Part shown: positions 48,701 to 57,361 of the stretch, one piece after another
How positions within the stretch are numbered: position 1 is the first letter of the stretch
How the letters are laid out: each line of letters starts with the position of its first letter
Assembly: GCF_024710485.1 (NCBI RefSeq)
Contig: NZ_JANJUQ010000045.1
Span: 62,001 to 126,000 of the forward strand
Direction of reading: 5' to 3'
From: Flavobacterium sp.
GTDB lineage: Bacteria; Bacteroidota; Bacteroidia; Flavobacteriales; Flavobacteriaceae
DNA length: 64,000 bases
The notes under the pieces: generated by a model
What the model was told of the DNA's origin: nothing
Databases searched by the model: none
What the model saw: only the letters and a program-made list of their open reading frames with translations
Position numbers and translations under genes: made by a program

Positions 48701-50795
48701 ACCGCCTTTGGCCAGTGCATCCGGGATATTTAATCCGGCTGTTGACAACCAAGGGGCATTTACCTATACTGTTAGTTCTCCATTTTGTTCTCCTGTTTCG
48801 GCATCAGTTACTGTTACGGTTGTTCCGGCAGCAAATTCAGGAGGCATTGGTCAAACAATATCAACTTGTACCAATGTAACCTCATTGGATTTGACAACGG
48901 GACTAGACGGAACACAAGGGCTAGGAACATGGAACGACGATAATAACACCGGCGCTTTATCCGGAAATATCTTTAATCCTTCTTTAGTTGGTGTAGGAAC
49001 TTATACTTTTACTTATAATGTTACAGGAACGACACCATGTGCCAATTCGGCATCAACGGTCACTGTAGTCGTTAATCCGCTGCCAAATGCAGGAACTTTT
49101 AGCGGAATAGTAACACTTTGTCCAAGTGTTGGGGTTTTAGATTTGACTTCCCTGTTAAATGGAGAAGACACCGGTGGTGTTTGGACTGATGCAGCATCAC
49201 AAACTGTGACGTCGCCTTTAACCATTTTCAGTTTTGCTGCCGGAACTTATTCTTATACTTATACTGTTACAAATTCTTGTTCGACAGATACAGAAACTGT
49301 TCAGTTTACCATTTTACCTAATCCGCAAATAGCTAGTTTTAATATAACTATTTCTCCGTCTTGTTTGGGTTCAAATGTAGTGGTTAGTTTGAATGGGATG
49401 GTCGACGGAACTTACACTCTTAATTATGATTTGGTAGGAGCTAATACAGTATCTGGACAAACGGTTACAGTTACAATAGCCGGTGGAATAGGGAATTTCA
49501 ATATTCCGGCTTCTTTGCTGCCAAACATCGGAACAACAGTGGTTAATTTTAACACCATCTTAAATACAATCACCAATTGTTCTACAACGTTAATTGGTGT
49601 GGCTGCTCAAATTATTGTCCGACCTTTAGCAGACATTGACAGTACTAATTTAAGTTCAACAGCTGTTTGTTATGGTACCGATTTAGTTGTCTATATTTCG
49701 GGAGCCACTAACTTACCCGATGGTGTGTATCAGTTCAATTATTCCATTCCGGGTACTAATCCAACTTCCAACAACTCAGGCAATGTTACCATAACCGGTG
49801 GTGCAGGACAATTTACAGTTCCGGCAACCATTTTTAGTTTGGCCGGCAATTACACAATGACTATTTTCGGAATAATTGCTACTACAGGTTGTACCAATAC
49901 TACTGAGAGCGCTTCTGTTTCTTTAGTAATTAATGCGTTGCCAAGTTTTCAAAATGCAATAGTTACAGTACAAGATACTTGTGCCAACTTTGCCAGTTTG
50001 GTTACTATTACCGGAGCCGGCAACTTAGCCGATGGCGATTATACTTTAACCTACCAACTGTCAGGTGCTAATACCGCTACTACGACGATTACCATCACTA
50101 TTAGTGGTGGGAATGGAAGTTTCACTATTGCGACCTCAGAATTGGTAAATAACGGAACAACTACGTTAACAATCGTTCAACTCGATTCGGTAACCACAAC
50201 TTGTGGTGTCACCGGAACTATTATTCCTCCAATCGATTTCAATGTTACGCAGTTGGGTACGCCGCAACTCATCCAAGACGGTAATCTTTTCTGCGAAGAT
50301 GATAGTCCGACTATTGCTAATCTATCGGGCAATTTGGTTGGCTTCCCAACAGTAATTTGGTACAACGCATCAACGGGAGGAACGGCTTATAGTGCTTCGG
50401 ATTTATTGGTTCAGGGAACTACGTATTACGCTGCTTTAACTACAGCGAGCGGCTGTGAAGGTTCGGTTCGTCTGGAAGTTACAGTTGATTTGACCGTATG
50501 TGACGACATACTTATTCCGGATGGTTATTCGCCTAATAATGACGGTATCAACGATACTTTTGAAATTGAAAACTTGGCTATCATTTATCCGAATTTTAAA
50601 TTAGAAGTGTACAATAGATACGGTAACCTGATTTATACCGGAAACAGAAATACGCCAAATTGGGATGGAACCACAACCGTGAGCGGACTCAATTTAGGCA
50701 ACAACATATTGCCAAACGGGGTTTATTTCTATATTCTCTATTTTAATGACGGTGTCAGAAAGCCGATTCAAGGAAGAGTTTATCTAAACCGATAA
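45777..50795 (+). CDS. Large repeat-containing surface protein with T9SS type B (gliding-motility-associated) C-terminal domain
   Basis: The 1672-residue protein has a signal peptide ending near residue 37 (LLTLFGQNSLLYSQ), N-terminal Ig-like segments with Cys (about 40-270), and a long array of repeats of 80-90 residues. One 90-residue unit (PTASVSVSPTTICANSTATF) occurs twice in nearly identical form at 46851 and 47121. About eight further modules carry the phrase GGTWSPxLxSGxGxFNPxxD or its variant GxxxxDNTGALxGxIFNP. The last 90 residues are a type B sorting domain (LIPDGYSPNNDGINDTFEIENL ... GVYFYILYFNDG). Such proteins are adhesins or gliding cargo. It is followed by PorP/SprF and OmpA genes with a one-base overlap. 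The ATG at 45798 is an alternative start. Confidence 0.92.
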   Translation: MYLIKLLMRITTLAKKYFFNCVLLLTLFGQNSLLYSQCPTITNANQSFCDIQSPTIASLQAVDNGGGVRWYATATSTTALSSSTVLVNGEDYFADDNSGSCGVRQSVTVTIYSAPTGANFQGVCVTNLSQATPSNPQFVINGNDLQWYTVPVGGVAISPTTILNDNTIYYISQVNPDTGCQTSRLSVFVNVGLVPPPTGNSVQEFCNIPGSPPTVADLVATGNNNWYLTSAFGIPLDPATPLVNGQFYYASTVDPPCESSDRFEVLVNIYELNDAGNDGVRSICIDQVPTTVPFDLFNLLGGTPDNTGVWSGPLSTTNGSQGTLDVSSMNLNGSPYIFTYTVSSALCVPDTATVTITILPLPTASVSVSPTTICANSTATFTFTGTPNATVTYNINGGANQTITLNASGTATISGTYTANTTINIISVASAGTPSCINPQTSSTTLTILPLPTASVSVSPTTICANSTATFTFTGTPNATVTYNINGGANQTITLNASGTATISGTYTANTTINIISVASAGTPSCINPQSDTITLTVTQPPIAGVNASTTLCVLSPPIDLFTLLGPTAQAGGSWSPTLTSGTGVFNPAVDLAGTYTYTITGVAPCPDSSASVQVTVNPVPDAGNDGILAICSNQNSVDLFASLSGTPQSGGTWSPALASGSGIFNPALDTSGVYTYTISGVLPCTDDTATVTVTVTPGPEAGNDNTITLCVNSSSQDLALLLGPNSQSGGTWSPALASGTGIFNPAVDVAGSYTYTLSGSQPCDNDSAVITVIVNPVPNAGDDNTITLCENNPPQDLFGLLGPNAQSGGTWSPTLTSGTGLFNPTIDAAGTYTYTVGGGLCDSDSATVVVNIIQEPNSGGVGQTLNVCVSEISVDLLSGLDGTQESGLWSDDDNTGALTGSIFNPSAVGVGSYNFTYTVTGNSPCANATSTVTVIVNPLPIAGTDNTLVVCSTDGPQDLFGLLGSTAQIGGTWSPPLASASGIFNPAVDNQGAFTYTVSSPFCSPVSASVTVTVVPAANSGGIGQTISTCTNVTSLDLTTGLDGTQGLGTWNDDNNTGALSGNIFNPSLVGVGTYTFTYNVTGTTPCANSASTVTVVVNPLPNAGTFSGIVTLCPSVGVLDLTSLLNGEDTGGVWTDAASQTVTSPLTIFSFAAGTYSYTYTVTNSCSTDTETVQFTILPNPQIASFNITISPSCLGSNVVVSLNGMVDGTYTLNYDLVGANTVSGQTVTVTIAGGIGNFNIPASLLPNIGTTVVNFNTILNTITNCSTTLIGVAAQIIVRPLADIDSTNLSSTAVCYGTDLVVYISGATNLPDGVYQFNYSIPGTNPTSNNSGNVTITGGAGQFTVPATIFSLAGNYTMTIFGIIATTGCTNTTESASVSLVINALPSFQNAIVTVQDTCANFASLVTITGAGNLADGDYTLTYQLSGANTATTTITITISGGNGSFTIATSELVNNGTTTLTIVQLDSVTTTCGVTGTIIPPIDFNVTQLGTPQLIQDGNLFCEDDSPTIANLSGNLVGFPTVIWYNASTGGTAYSASDLLVQGTTYYAALTTASGCEGSVRLEVTVDLTVCDDILIPDGYSPNNDGINDTFEIENLAIIYPNFKLEVYNRYGNLIYTGNRNTPNWDGTTTVSGLNLGNNILPNGVYFYILYFNDGVRKPIQGRVYLNR
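46851..47367 (+). repeat. Recent tandem duplication within the adhesin gene (270-bp period)
   Basis: The segments starting TTACCACTGCCAACGGCGAG at 46851 and at 47121 are almost identical over about 247 bp, with only a handful of third-position differences. The period of 270 bp keeps the reading frame and equals one 90-residue module. Both copies are richer in G+C than most of the gene. Confidence 0.9.
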
Positions 50796-51769
50796 TGAAG
50801 ATGAGTACTACTAAAAAATATATGATCCGATACTGCTTTGTAAGCTTACTTTTGGCAATGTGCTCCTCCAAGTTGTTTGCCCAACAAGACCCGCAATTTA
50901 CCCATTACATGTACAACATGAGTGTGATTAATCCGGCTTATGCTACCGAGGATAAAGACATCATCAAAATGGGTGGTATCTATCGTGCGCAATGGGTTGG
51001 TATTGATGGCGCGCCTACCACACAATCTTTTTTTGTACATAAACCTATTTCTAAAAAAATCGAGTTAGGTTTATCCGTAGTGCATGATGAAATTGGAGAT
51101 GTGGTAAACGAAAGCAATATTTTTGCCGACTTTGCCTATGTCTTATCCTTGTCCGAAAGTACTCGATTGTCTTTTGGGGTGAAAGCGGGTGTAACGTTAT
51201 TCAGTACCAATTTTAATGGTTTCCAATACACCGATCCATTACCGGATCCTGCTTTTCAGAACAATTTGAGCCAAACCTTTCCTAATATTGGTGCCGGAAC
51301 TTACTTGTTTGGCAACAATTATTACCTAGGATTTTCAGCACCAAATTTATTAACTACCAAACATCTCGAAAATACCAACGGTATTACAACGACCGGAGTA
51401 GAAGCAGTTCATTATTTTTTGACGGGAGGTTATGTATTTACTTTTAACGGCAACGACAATTTCAAAGTGAAGCCTGCATTCATGGCTAAAGGTGTAGCCG
51501 GAGCACCGCTTTCAGTTGATTTGACTACCAATGTTTTGATTAACAATAAATTCGAAGCAGGTGTTGGCTATCGCCTAGACGATTCGGTGAGCGGACTCGC
51601 CAGTTTTTATATTACACCAACCCTCAGAATTGGGTATTCATACGATTATACACTCACGAACTTGAGAAAATTTAACACCGGTTCACATGAGGTTTTTGTG
51701 TTGTTTGACCTCGATTTAGGTCGAATGTCATCCGGAAAAGGGTATGATAAATCACCAAGATTCTTCTAA
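50795..51769 (+). CDS. PorP/SprF-family type IX secretion system membrane protein
   Basis: The 324-residue outer-membrane protein has a signal peptide and the family hallmark QQDPQFTHYMYNMSVINPAYA at its mature start; the rest is a 14-strand-like barrel (for example GYSYDYTLTNLRKFNTGSHEVFVLFDL in part). SprF is needed in Flavobacterium johnsoniae to secrete the adhesin SprB, and paralogues sit next to other type B cargo. By position this copy should serve the 1672-residue protein immediately upstream, whose stop codon it overlaps by one base. Confidence 0.93.
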   Translation: MKMSTTKKYMIRYCFVSLLLAMCSSKLFAQQDPQFTHYMYNMSVINPAYATEDKDIIKMGGIYRAQWVGIDGAPTTQSFFVHKPISKKIELGLSVVHDEIGDVVNESNIFADFAYVLSLSESTRLSFGVKAGVTLFSTNFNGFQYTDPLPDPAFQNNLSQTFPNIGAGTYLFGNNYYLGFSAPNLLTTKHLENTNGITTTGVEAVHYFLTGGYVFTFNGNDNFKVKPAFMAKGVAGAPLSVDLTTNVLINNKFEAGVGYRLDDSVSGLASFYITPTLRIGYSYDYTLTNLRKFNTGSHEVFVLFDLDLGRMSSGKGYDKSPRFF

Positions 51770-51779
51770 AACGGATACG

Positions 51780-53663
51780 ATGAAAAAAATCATTTACATA
51801 TTTATAATTTTTTGCAGTATCACCACTCTTTTTGCCCAAAAGAAAGGCAGTGCCAAGCAAGCGAATGCTTTATTCAAACGTAAAGCTTACATTAAAGCCG
51901 CGGCTGCATATGAGCAATTGCCTCAATCTCGTGAAGTATTACAAAATTTAGGCGATTGTTACTATTATAATTTTCAAATGAACAATGCGGTTAGAGCCTA
52001 CGGACAACTGTTTTTTACTTTTAAAGACAGTGTAAAGAAAGATGTCTATTTCCGTTATGCTAACGCTCTTAAAGGAATCAAAGATTTTGACAAAGGCGAT
52101 GCCATCATGTCGGAGTATTTAGGTTATCAGCAAAATACGCCCAAGTTCATGAAGAATGCTACTCGAAATACACCTAACAGTTACAAGCTCGAAATGATGT
52201 CGAAAAATAAGACCAATGGTGATTTTGGTATTGCTTTTTTTGGAGATAAAGTCACTTTTGCCTCGCTTCGAAATGCCGATGGTGACAAGGCGTATGGTTG
52301 GAACGACCGGCCGTATTTGGATTTATTTATGGCTTCTGTAAACGATAAAGGGCAGTTGGTACAAGTGGAACCTTTTCCGGAAATTATTAATACCAAAAAG
52401 CACGAAAGTAATGCAACCTTCAGCGCGGACGGGAAGATTATGTATTTCAATCGCACGGGTGACAGACAAGTCGAAATCAATAATGAAAGAGTGGCTACCG
52501 TTAAAATTTACAAAGCAGAATTCGTTGACGGCAAATGGACCAATGTCAAAATGTGTTCGTTCTCCAGTGATGAATATTCTGTACAGCATCCTTTCTTAAC
52601 CAAAGACGGCAAGAAATTATATTTTGCCAGTGACATGAAAGGAACCATTGGTTCGATGGATCTTTTTGTGGTCGATATTTTACAAGACGGCACTTTCAGT
52701 CAGCCCCGTAATTTGGGCGAAACTATCAATACCATTCACCGTGAACAGTTCCCTTTTGTAACCGAAGACGGAACGCTCTATTTTGCTTCCGATGGTCACC
52801 AGGGCAATGGGAATCTTGATATTTTTATGAGTTATAAAATATCGGATACCGAATTCGACAAACCACTTAATTTGGGTTCTACCATCAATAGCGAAATGGA
52901 CGACTTCAATTTTATTTTAGACGAAGTGAACGATAAAGGCTATTTTGCTTCTAACAGAACCGGAGATGATAATTTGTACACTTTTGTTCGCGAAGAAAAT
53001 AAACTGCAATATTTGGTGGAAGGAGAAGTGCGAGACCTGAAATCTCTCGAGCTTTTACCGGGCGCTACCGTTAAATTGTACAATGACAAAGGCGAATTAT
53101 TAGAGGAAGTTATAGTGGGCAAAGATGGCGATTTTACCTTCAATACCGAGCCTAATAAGAAATACAAAATCATGGCTTTCAAAGATTTTTACATTCCTGC
53201 CGAAGCCGAATTTGATACAAGTCAGAAAGGAAAAGTATACCTCGATTTACAAATGAAAGTTGAGTCGTATTACGATGCTGAAGATATCATCAACAAAAAA
53301 GACGATGGTACCGTATTAATCGAACTCGAGAACATTTACTTCGACTTAGACAAATGGAACATCAAACCGCAAGCCGCTCAAGTGTTAGATGTGTTGGTGG
53401 GCTTGTTGAAAAAATACCCATACATGGAAATTCAAATCGGTTCGCACACCGATTCCAGAGCTTCGGAAATGTACAACCTCAGATTGTCCAACCGAAGAGC
53501 TGCTGCGGCCTTAGAGTATTTGGTGCAAAACGGTATCGAAAGGCGTCGTTTAAAATCGGTGGGTTACGGCGAAAGCAAACCGCTTATCATTTGCCCGAAA
53601 AACGATTGTACCGAAGCCGAACATGCCATCAACCGTAGATGTACGTTTATGATTCTAAAATAA
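51780..53663 (+). CDS. OmpA-family protein with TPR and PD40-like repeats
   Basis: The 627-residue protein has a signal peptide (MKKIIYIFIIFCSITTLFAQ), a TPR-like region (about 25-110), beta-propeller PD40-like units (about 150-410: ATFSADGKIMYFNRTGD, PFLTKDGKKLYFASDMKG, PFVTEDGTLYFASDGHQG), a carboxypeptidase-regulatory-like domain (about 420-490), and a C-terminal OmpA peptidoglycan-binding domain (NIYFDLDKWNIKPQAAQVLD; IQIGSHTDSRASEMYNLRLSNRRAAAALEYL in part). This is the usual third member of PorP/SprF cargo loci and may anchor the complex to the cell wall. The ORF track starts 12 codons upstream inside the SprF gene; the ATG at 51780 starts the signal peptide. Confidence 0.95.
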   Translation: MKKIIYIFIIFCSITTLFAQKKGSAKQANALFKRKAYIKAAAAYEQLPQSREVLQNLGDCYYYNFQMNNAVRAYGQLFFTFKDSVKKDVYFRYANALKGIKDFDKGDAIMSEYLGYQQNTPKFMKNATRNTPNSYKLEMMSKNKTNGDFGIAFFGDKVTFASLRNADGDKAYGWNDRPYLDLFMASVNDKGQLVQVEPFPEIINTKKHESNATFSADGKIMYFNRTGDRQVEINNERVATVKIYKAEFVDGKWTNVKMCSFSSDEYSVQHPFLTKDGKKLYFASDMKGTIGSMDLFVVDILQDGTFSQPRNLGETINTIHREQFPFVTEDGTLYFASDGHQGNGNLDIFMSYKISDTEFDKPLNLGSTINSEMDDFNFILDEVNDKGYFASNRTGDDNLYTFVREENKLQYLVEGEVRDLKSLELLPGATVKLYNDKGELLEEVIVGKDGDFTFNTEPNKKYKIMAFKDFYIPAEAEFDTSQKGKVYLDLQMKVESYYDAEDIINKKDDGTVLIELENIYFDLDKWNIKPQAAQVLDVLVGLLKKYPYMEIQIGSHTDSRASEMYNLRLSNRRAAAALEYLVQNGIERRRLKSVGYGESKPLIICPKNDCTEAEHAINRRCTFMILK

Positions 53664-53705
53664 AGTTAGTTGTTTTAATGTTGTTTTTAAAATTGGGAAT
53701 TTTGT

Positions 53706-53740
53706 CAAATGCATGCTTTAACGAGTGTGCATTTGTTTTT
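53706..53740 (+). terminator. Terminator after the adhesin-sprF-ompA operon
   Basis: CAAATGCA (53706-53713) pairs with TGCATTTG (53728-53735), followed by TTTTT. The stem is modest (8 bp) but well placed, 42 bp after the stop. Confidence 0.7.
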
Positions 53741-53768
53741 ATGTCCTAACTTTAGATTAACACAAATA

Positions 53769-53801
53769 TTGGGGCGTATTGCGATGTAATTCCTATTTTT
53801 G
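53769..53801 (+). promoter_or_regulatory. Promoter of the PafA-like phosphatase gene
   Basis: A -33 TTG at 53769-53771 and -7 TATTTTTG at 53794-53801 are 22 nt apart. The ATG follows after 17 nt. Confidence 0.65.
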
Positions 53802-53818
53802 TCATTCAATTTAATGTC

Positions 53819-55429
53819 ATGAAGAAAGTAGTTTCACTCTTGTTTTTTGTTGCCGTTGCCAATTTGTATGCCCAACAAAAACCCAAATTAGTGGTCGGAA
53901 TCGTTATCGATCAAATGAAAACCGAATACTTGTATCGTTTTCAAAACGACTTTTCCGAAAATGGTTTTAAACGATTAACGCGAGAAGGTTTTACGTTCTA
54001 CAACATGCATTATAATTATATGCCAACCTATACGGCACCTGGTCACGCTTCCATTTATACAGGAACAACACCGGCTTTGCACGGTATAGTGAGCAACGAA
54101 TGGTTCCATCGTACGTTAAAAAAAGAAGTGTATTGTACCGATGACGACAGTGTGACCACTTTGGTTCCGGGTACCGAAAAAGAAGGCAAGATGTCGCCTA
54201 AAAACCTGCAAGCCACTACCATTACCGACGAATTGAAATTGGCTACCAACTTTAAAGGCAAAGTAATCGGGATGAGTATCAAAGACCGCGGTGCTATACT
54301 TCCGGCCGGACATTTTGCCGATTGGGCATTTTGGTATACCAAAACAGGCGAGTTTATTTCTAGCTCTTTTTACGGTAAAACCATGCCACAATGGGTGACC
54401 GAATTCAATCAAGAGAAACAATACCTGCCCTACATTAATAGCGGTTGGAATTTGCTGAAGCCAGTTGAAACTTACAACGAAAGTTTGGCAGACAACAACA
54501 ATTACGAAGGCAAACTCTACAAAAAGCTACCGGTTTTTCCGTACAATTTAAAAGAAATGTACGATAGCAACGATGCCGGTGTGTTGCGCGTAACGCCTTT
54601 CGGGAATGATGTACTGGCCAATTTGGCCAAACGCGCCATCGAGAAAGAAGCATTAGGGAAAGATGACGTAACCGATTTTCTCGCGGTGAGTTTTTCTTCT
54701 ACCGATTATATCGGACATACTTTCGGACCGCGTTCCATAGAAATTCAGGACACCTATCTGCGCTTGGATTTGACTATAGCTGATTTCCTGAATTATTTGG
54801 ATAAAACAGTTGGGAAAGGCAACTATTTGGTTTTTTTAACGGCCGACCATGCTTGTGCCGAAAACTCCACCCATTTAAAAGAACACAAATACCAAGTTGA
54901 TAACATTAGTTATAAAGAGGTCACTAAAGATTTAATTGCGTTTTCCGAGCAAACTTTCGAGGCGAATTTGTTGTTGAAATACGATAGCTATAATGTACAT
55001 TTCGACAAAGACATCATCAAAAGCAAAGGATTAGATTTGGCCAAAGTGAAGCAAAGCTTTAAAGATTTCTTGTATACTAAAAACTATGTAAAGCGCGTGT
55101 ACACCGAAGAAGAGATCTTGACTTCAGGAGCTAATGACATGCTGTTAAGTTTTGTATTTAAAGGATACGATCCAACGCAAAACGGCGATTTGTATTTTGT
55201 ATACAAACCCGGCTATGTAGAATATTCTGCTACCGGAGCCACGCATGGTTCTCCTTATGCTTATGATACCAATGTACCATTAATTTTTTACGGCTGGAAC
55301 ATCAAAAGCGGCGAATCTTACAACAAAAAAGTCATTACGCAAATTGCGCCAACCTTGGCTAAAAAACTCAAAATAACCTTGCCTAATGCAACGGAGAGTG
55401 AAGTGCTGGAGGAAGTGTTAGGGAAATAA
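53819..55429 (+). CDS. pafA: PafA-type alkaline phosphatase (alkaline phosphatase superfamily)
   Basis: The 536-residue secreted enzyme has a signal peptide (MKKVVSLLFFVAVANLYAQ). Catalytic positions known for PafA of Elizabethkingia (Asp38, Thr79, Asn100, Lys162, Arg164) have counterparts here at Asp31 (VIDQM), Thr72 (TYTAPGHAS), Asn93 (VSNEWF), Lys155 and Arg157 (SIKDRGAIL), with identical spacing. Later metal ligands are visible in STDYIGHTFG and TADHACAEN. PafA hydrolyses phosphomonoesters in the periplasm and supplies phosphate. The Lys/Arg pair argues for a monoesterase rather than a nucleotide pyrophosphatase. It is a single-gene unit. Confidence 0.9.
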   Translation: MKKVVSLLFFVAVANLYAQQKPKLVVGIVIDQMKTEYLYRFQNDFSENGFKRLTREGFTFYNMHYNYMPTYTAPGHASIYTGTTPALHGIVSNEWFHRTLKKEVYCTDDDSVTTLVPGTEKEGKMSPKNLQATTITDELKLATNFKGKVIGMSIKDRGAILPAGHFADWAFWYTKTGEFISSSFYGKTMPQWVTEFNQEKQYLPYINSGWNLLKPVETYNESLADNNNYEGKLYKKLPVFPYNLKEMYDSNDAGVLRVTPFGNDVLANLAKRAIEKEALGKDDVTDFLAVSFSSTDYIGHTFGPRSIEIQDTYLRLDLTIADFLNYLDKTVGKGNYLVFLTADHACAENSTHLKEHKYQVDNISYKEVTKDLIAFSEQTFEANLLLKYDSYNVHFDKDIIKSKGLDLAKVKQSFKDFLYTKNYVKRVYTEEEILTSGANDMLLSFVFKGYDPTQNGDLYFVYKPGYVEYSATGATHGSPYAYDTNVPLIFYGWNIKSGESYNKKVITQIAPTLAKKLKITLPNATESEVLEEVLGK

Positions 55430-55452
55430 ATAAAGAGCAACACTAATAATGA

Positions 55453-55480
55453 AAAACCCCGAATATTAATTCGGGGTTTT
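55453..55480. terminator. Bidirectional terminator between pafA and lysA
   Basis: AAAACCCCGAAT-atta-ATTCGGGGTTTT is a perfect 12-bp stem flanked by A and T tracts, between converging genes. Confidence 0.95.
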
Positions 55481-55483
55481 CTT

Positions 55484-56692
55484 TTATACTTCAACCATAA
55501 TTTGGTTTTGCAATAAATCTTCAAAAGTTTCTCTTTGTCGGATGAGATGGCCTTTGCCGTCTTTCCACAACACTTCAGCCGGTTTGTAGCGCGAGTTGTA
55601 ATTGGATGCCATTGAAAAACAATATGCACCGGCATTTCTAAAACACAAGGTGTCGCCCTCATGAATTTCGGCTATGCGACGGTTACTGGCAAATGTATCG
55701 GTTTCGCAAATGTAGCCTACTACGGTGTAAAAACGCTCTTTGCCTTTAGGGTTGGAAATGTTTTCAATACTGTGTTGCGAACCATAAAACATCGGACGGA
55801 TTAAATGGTTGAATCCAGTGTCAATTCCTGCAAAAACCGTAGAGGTGGTTTGTTTGATCACATTAACAGTCGCTAAAAAATAACCGGCCTCGCTCACCAG
55901 AAACTTACCTGGTTCAAAAGCCAAAGTCAGTTCTCTGCCGTATTCTTTTTCGAAAGCTAAGAAGCGTTTGGTTAATTTTTTTCCTAATTCTTCGATATTG
56001 GTTTCGATATCGCCTTTTTTGTAAGGCACTTTAAATCCGGAACCGAAATCCAAGAAGTCCAATTGTTGAAATTGTTTCGCGGCATCAAACAAAATTTCAG
56101 CGGCATATAAAAACACTTCAATATCTAAAATATCTGAACCCGTGTGCATGTGAATTCCGTTGATATGCATCTTAGTGTTTTCTACAATGCGCAAAATATG
56201 CGGAATTTGGTAAATGGAAATCCCGAATTTACTGTCGATATGCCCAACAGAAATATTCTCATTGCCGCCGGCCATAACGTGTGGATTGATTCGGATACAT
56301 ACCGGAACAGTTGGGTATTTAGTGCCGAAATGTTCCAAAACCGATAAGTTATCAATATTAATTTGAACGCCTAGTTTTGCTACAGCTTCAATTTCTTCAA
56401 AAGACACACCGTTTGGGGTAAAGATGATTTTATCCGGGGTAAAACCGGCATGTAATCCAAGTTGTACTTCTTGCAAAGAAACGGTGTCCAAGCCGGAACC
56501 CAAATTCTTCAATAGCTTTAAAACAGAAATATTAGACAAGGCCTTCATAGCGTAGTTGATGCTTAGCTTCTCGACCTTGGAAAAAGCATTTGTCAAGCGT
56601 TTGTACTGAAATTCGATTTTTTCAGCGTCATACACATACAAAGGATTCCCGAATTCTTGGGAAAGGGCTACTAAATCTGTTGTTTGTATCAT
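55484..56692 (-). CDS. lysA: Diaminopimelate decarboxylase
   Basis: The 402-residue PLP enzyme makes lysine from meso-diaminopimelate. The PLP lysine lies in LSINYAMKALSNISVLKLL; other signatures are HMHTGSDILDIEVFL, the PLP-phosphate Gly stretch DFGSGFKVPYKKGD, and EPGKFLVSEAGYFLATVN; the C-terminal substrate loop appears as GAYCFSMASNYNSR. The ORF track starts 23 codons upstream (MLTWCF); the ATG at 56692 (MIQTTDLVALSQEFGNPLYVYD) is the family start and lies 17 nt after a -7 box. Confidence 0.97.
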   Translation of the reverse strand: MIQTTDLVALSQEFGNPLYVYDAEKIEFQYKRLTNAFSKVEKLSINYAMKALSNISVLKLLKNLGSGLDTVSLQEVQLGLHAGFTPDKIIFTPNGVSFEEIEAVAKLGVQINIDNLSVLEHFGTKYPTVPVCIRINPHVMAGGNENISVGHIDSKFGISIYQIPHILRIVENTKMHINGIHMHTGSDILDIEVFLYAAEILFDAAKQFQQLDFLDFGSGFKVPYKKGDIETNIEELGKKLTKRFLAFEKEYGRELTLAFEPGKFLVSEAGYFLATVNVIKQTTSTVFAGIDTGFNHLIRPMFYGSQHSIENISNPKGKERFYTVVGYICETDTFASNRRIAEIHEGDTLCFRNAGAYCFSMASNYNSRYKPAEVLWKDGKGHLIRQRETFEDLLQNQIMVEV

Positions 56693-56709
56693 AGAATTTA
56701 AATTTTGTG

Positions 56710-56717
56710 CAAAACTA
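56710..56717 (-). promoter_or_regulatory. Promoter -7 box of lysA
   Basis: The minus strand reads TAGTTTTG, matching TAnnTTTG, followed after 17 nt by the lysA ATG. It lies inside the extended ORF of the track, supporting the shorter start. Confidence 0.6.
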
Positions 56718-56770
56718 AGTTGCTCAATGCTTAAATCCAAAGAAAAACACCATGTTAACAACTCTTTAGG

Positions 56771-57178
56771 TTATCGGACTAAAGTAACTTTAATACCGTC
56801 GTCTATTGATTGGTCGATAATTAGGTTTTGGTTGTTAATGGAAAAGCAACCTAATTCGATGTTGTTCACAAGAAGACTTTCACCACATGGAAGTTCTGGA
56901 TTGGTGTTCACTTGAAAATTATAAACTCCGGTTTCCAAAACATCGTAAAGAGCATTATCGGTGTTGTTATTAACAACAGTGACGGTTTGTGTAATCGGAT
57001 TGATGTCCCAAATAATTTCTCCTAAAGGGAAATTATGGTTAATACCTGCAATGGTTCCTTTAACATTAACCAACTTCCATTGGCCGCGAATGTTGTTGTT
57101 TTCACTGCTGTTATCTTCGCTGCAACTTGTCAAACACAAAGAAATAAGGAGTGAAAATAAGTAGAGTAACTTTTTCAT
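56771..57178 (-). CDS. Small lipoprotein, lipocalin-like size, function unknown
   Basis: The 135-residue product has a lipoprotein signal (MKKLLYLFSLLISLCLTSCSEDN; lipobox LTSC). The mature part starts IRGQWKLVNVKG, a phrase common in small lipocalin-like or META-like lipoproteins of Flavobacteria, and is predicted to be mostly beta. Two further Cys (PCGESLL and LGCFSINN) could form a disulfide. The role is unknown. It lies 79 bp upstream of lysA on the same strand, but lysA has its own -7 box. Confidence 0.75.
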   Translation of the reverse strand: MKKLLYLFSLLISLCLTSCSEDNSSENNNIRGQWKLVNVKGTIAGINHNFPLGEIIWDINPITQTVTVVNNNTDNALYDVLETGVYNFQVNTNPELPCGESLLVNNIELGCFSINNQNLIIDQSIDDGIKVTLVR

Positions 57179-57298
57179 ATTTTTGATTTTTTACTTGGAT
57201 GCGATTCGAACAAAGGGGTTGCGCTTGAAGGGATTAAAATTTTACCATTAAATCTACTAAATTGGTATACATTTCTTTTTCGTTTGAGACTAATTAAT

Positions 57299-57306
57299 TA
57301 CTTTTG
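57299..57306 (+). promoter_or_regulatory. Promoter -7 box of sucC
   Basis: TACTTTTG matches TAnnTTTG and lies 55 nt before the sucC ATG. It falls inside the longer ORF of the track, which favours the start at 57362. Confidence 0.55.
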
Positions 57307-57361
57307 TCACACATTTGCTGTAATTCATTTTCAGCGGTGCAACACAAATAAAATCTTCAAT

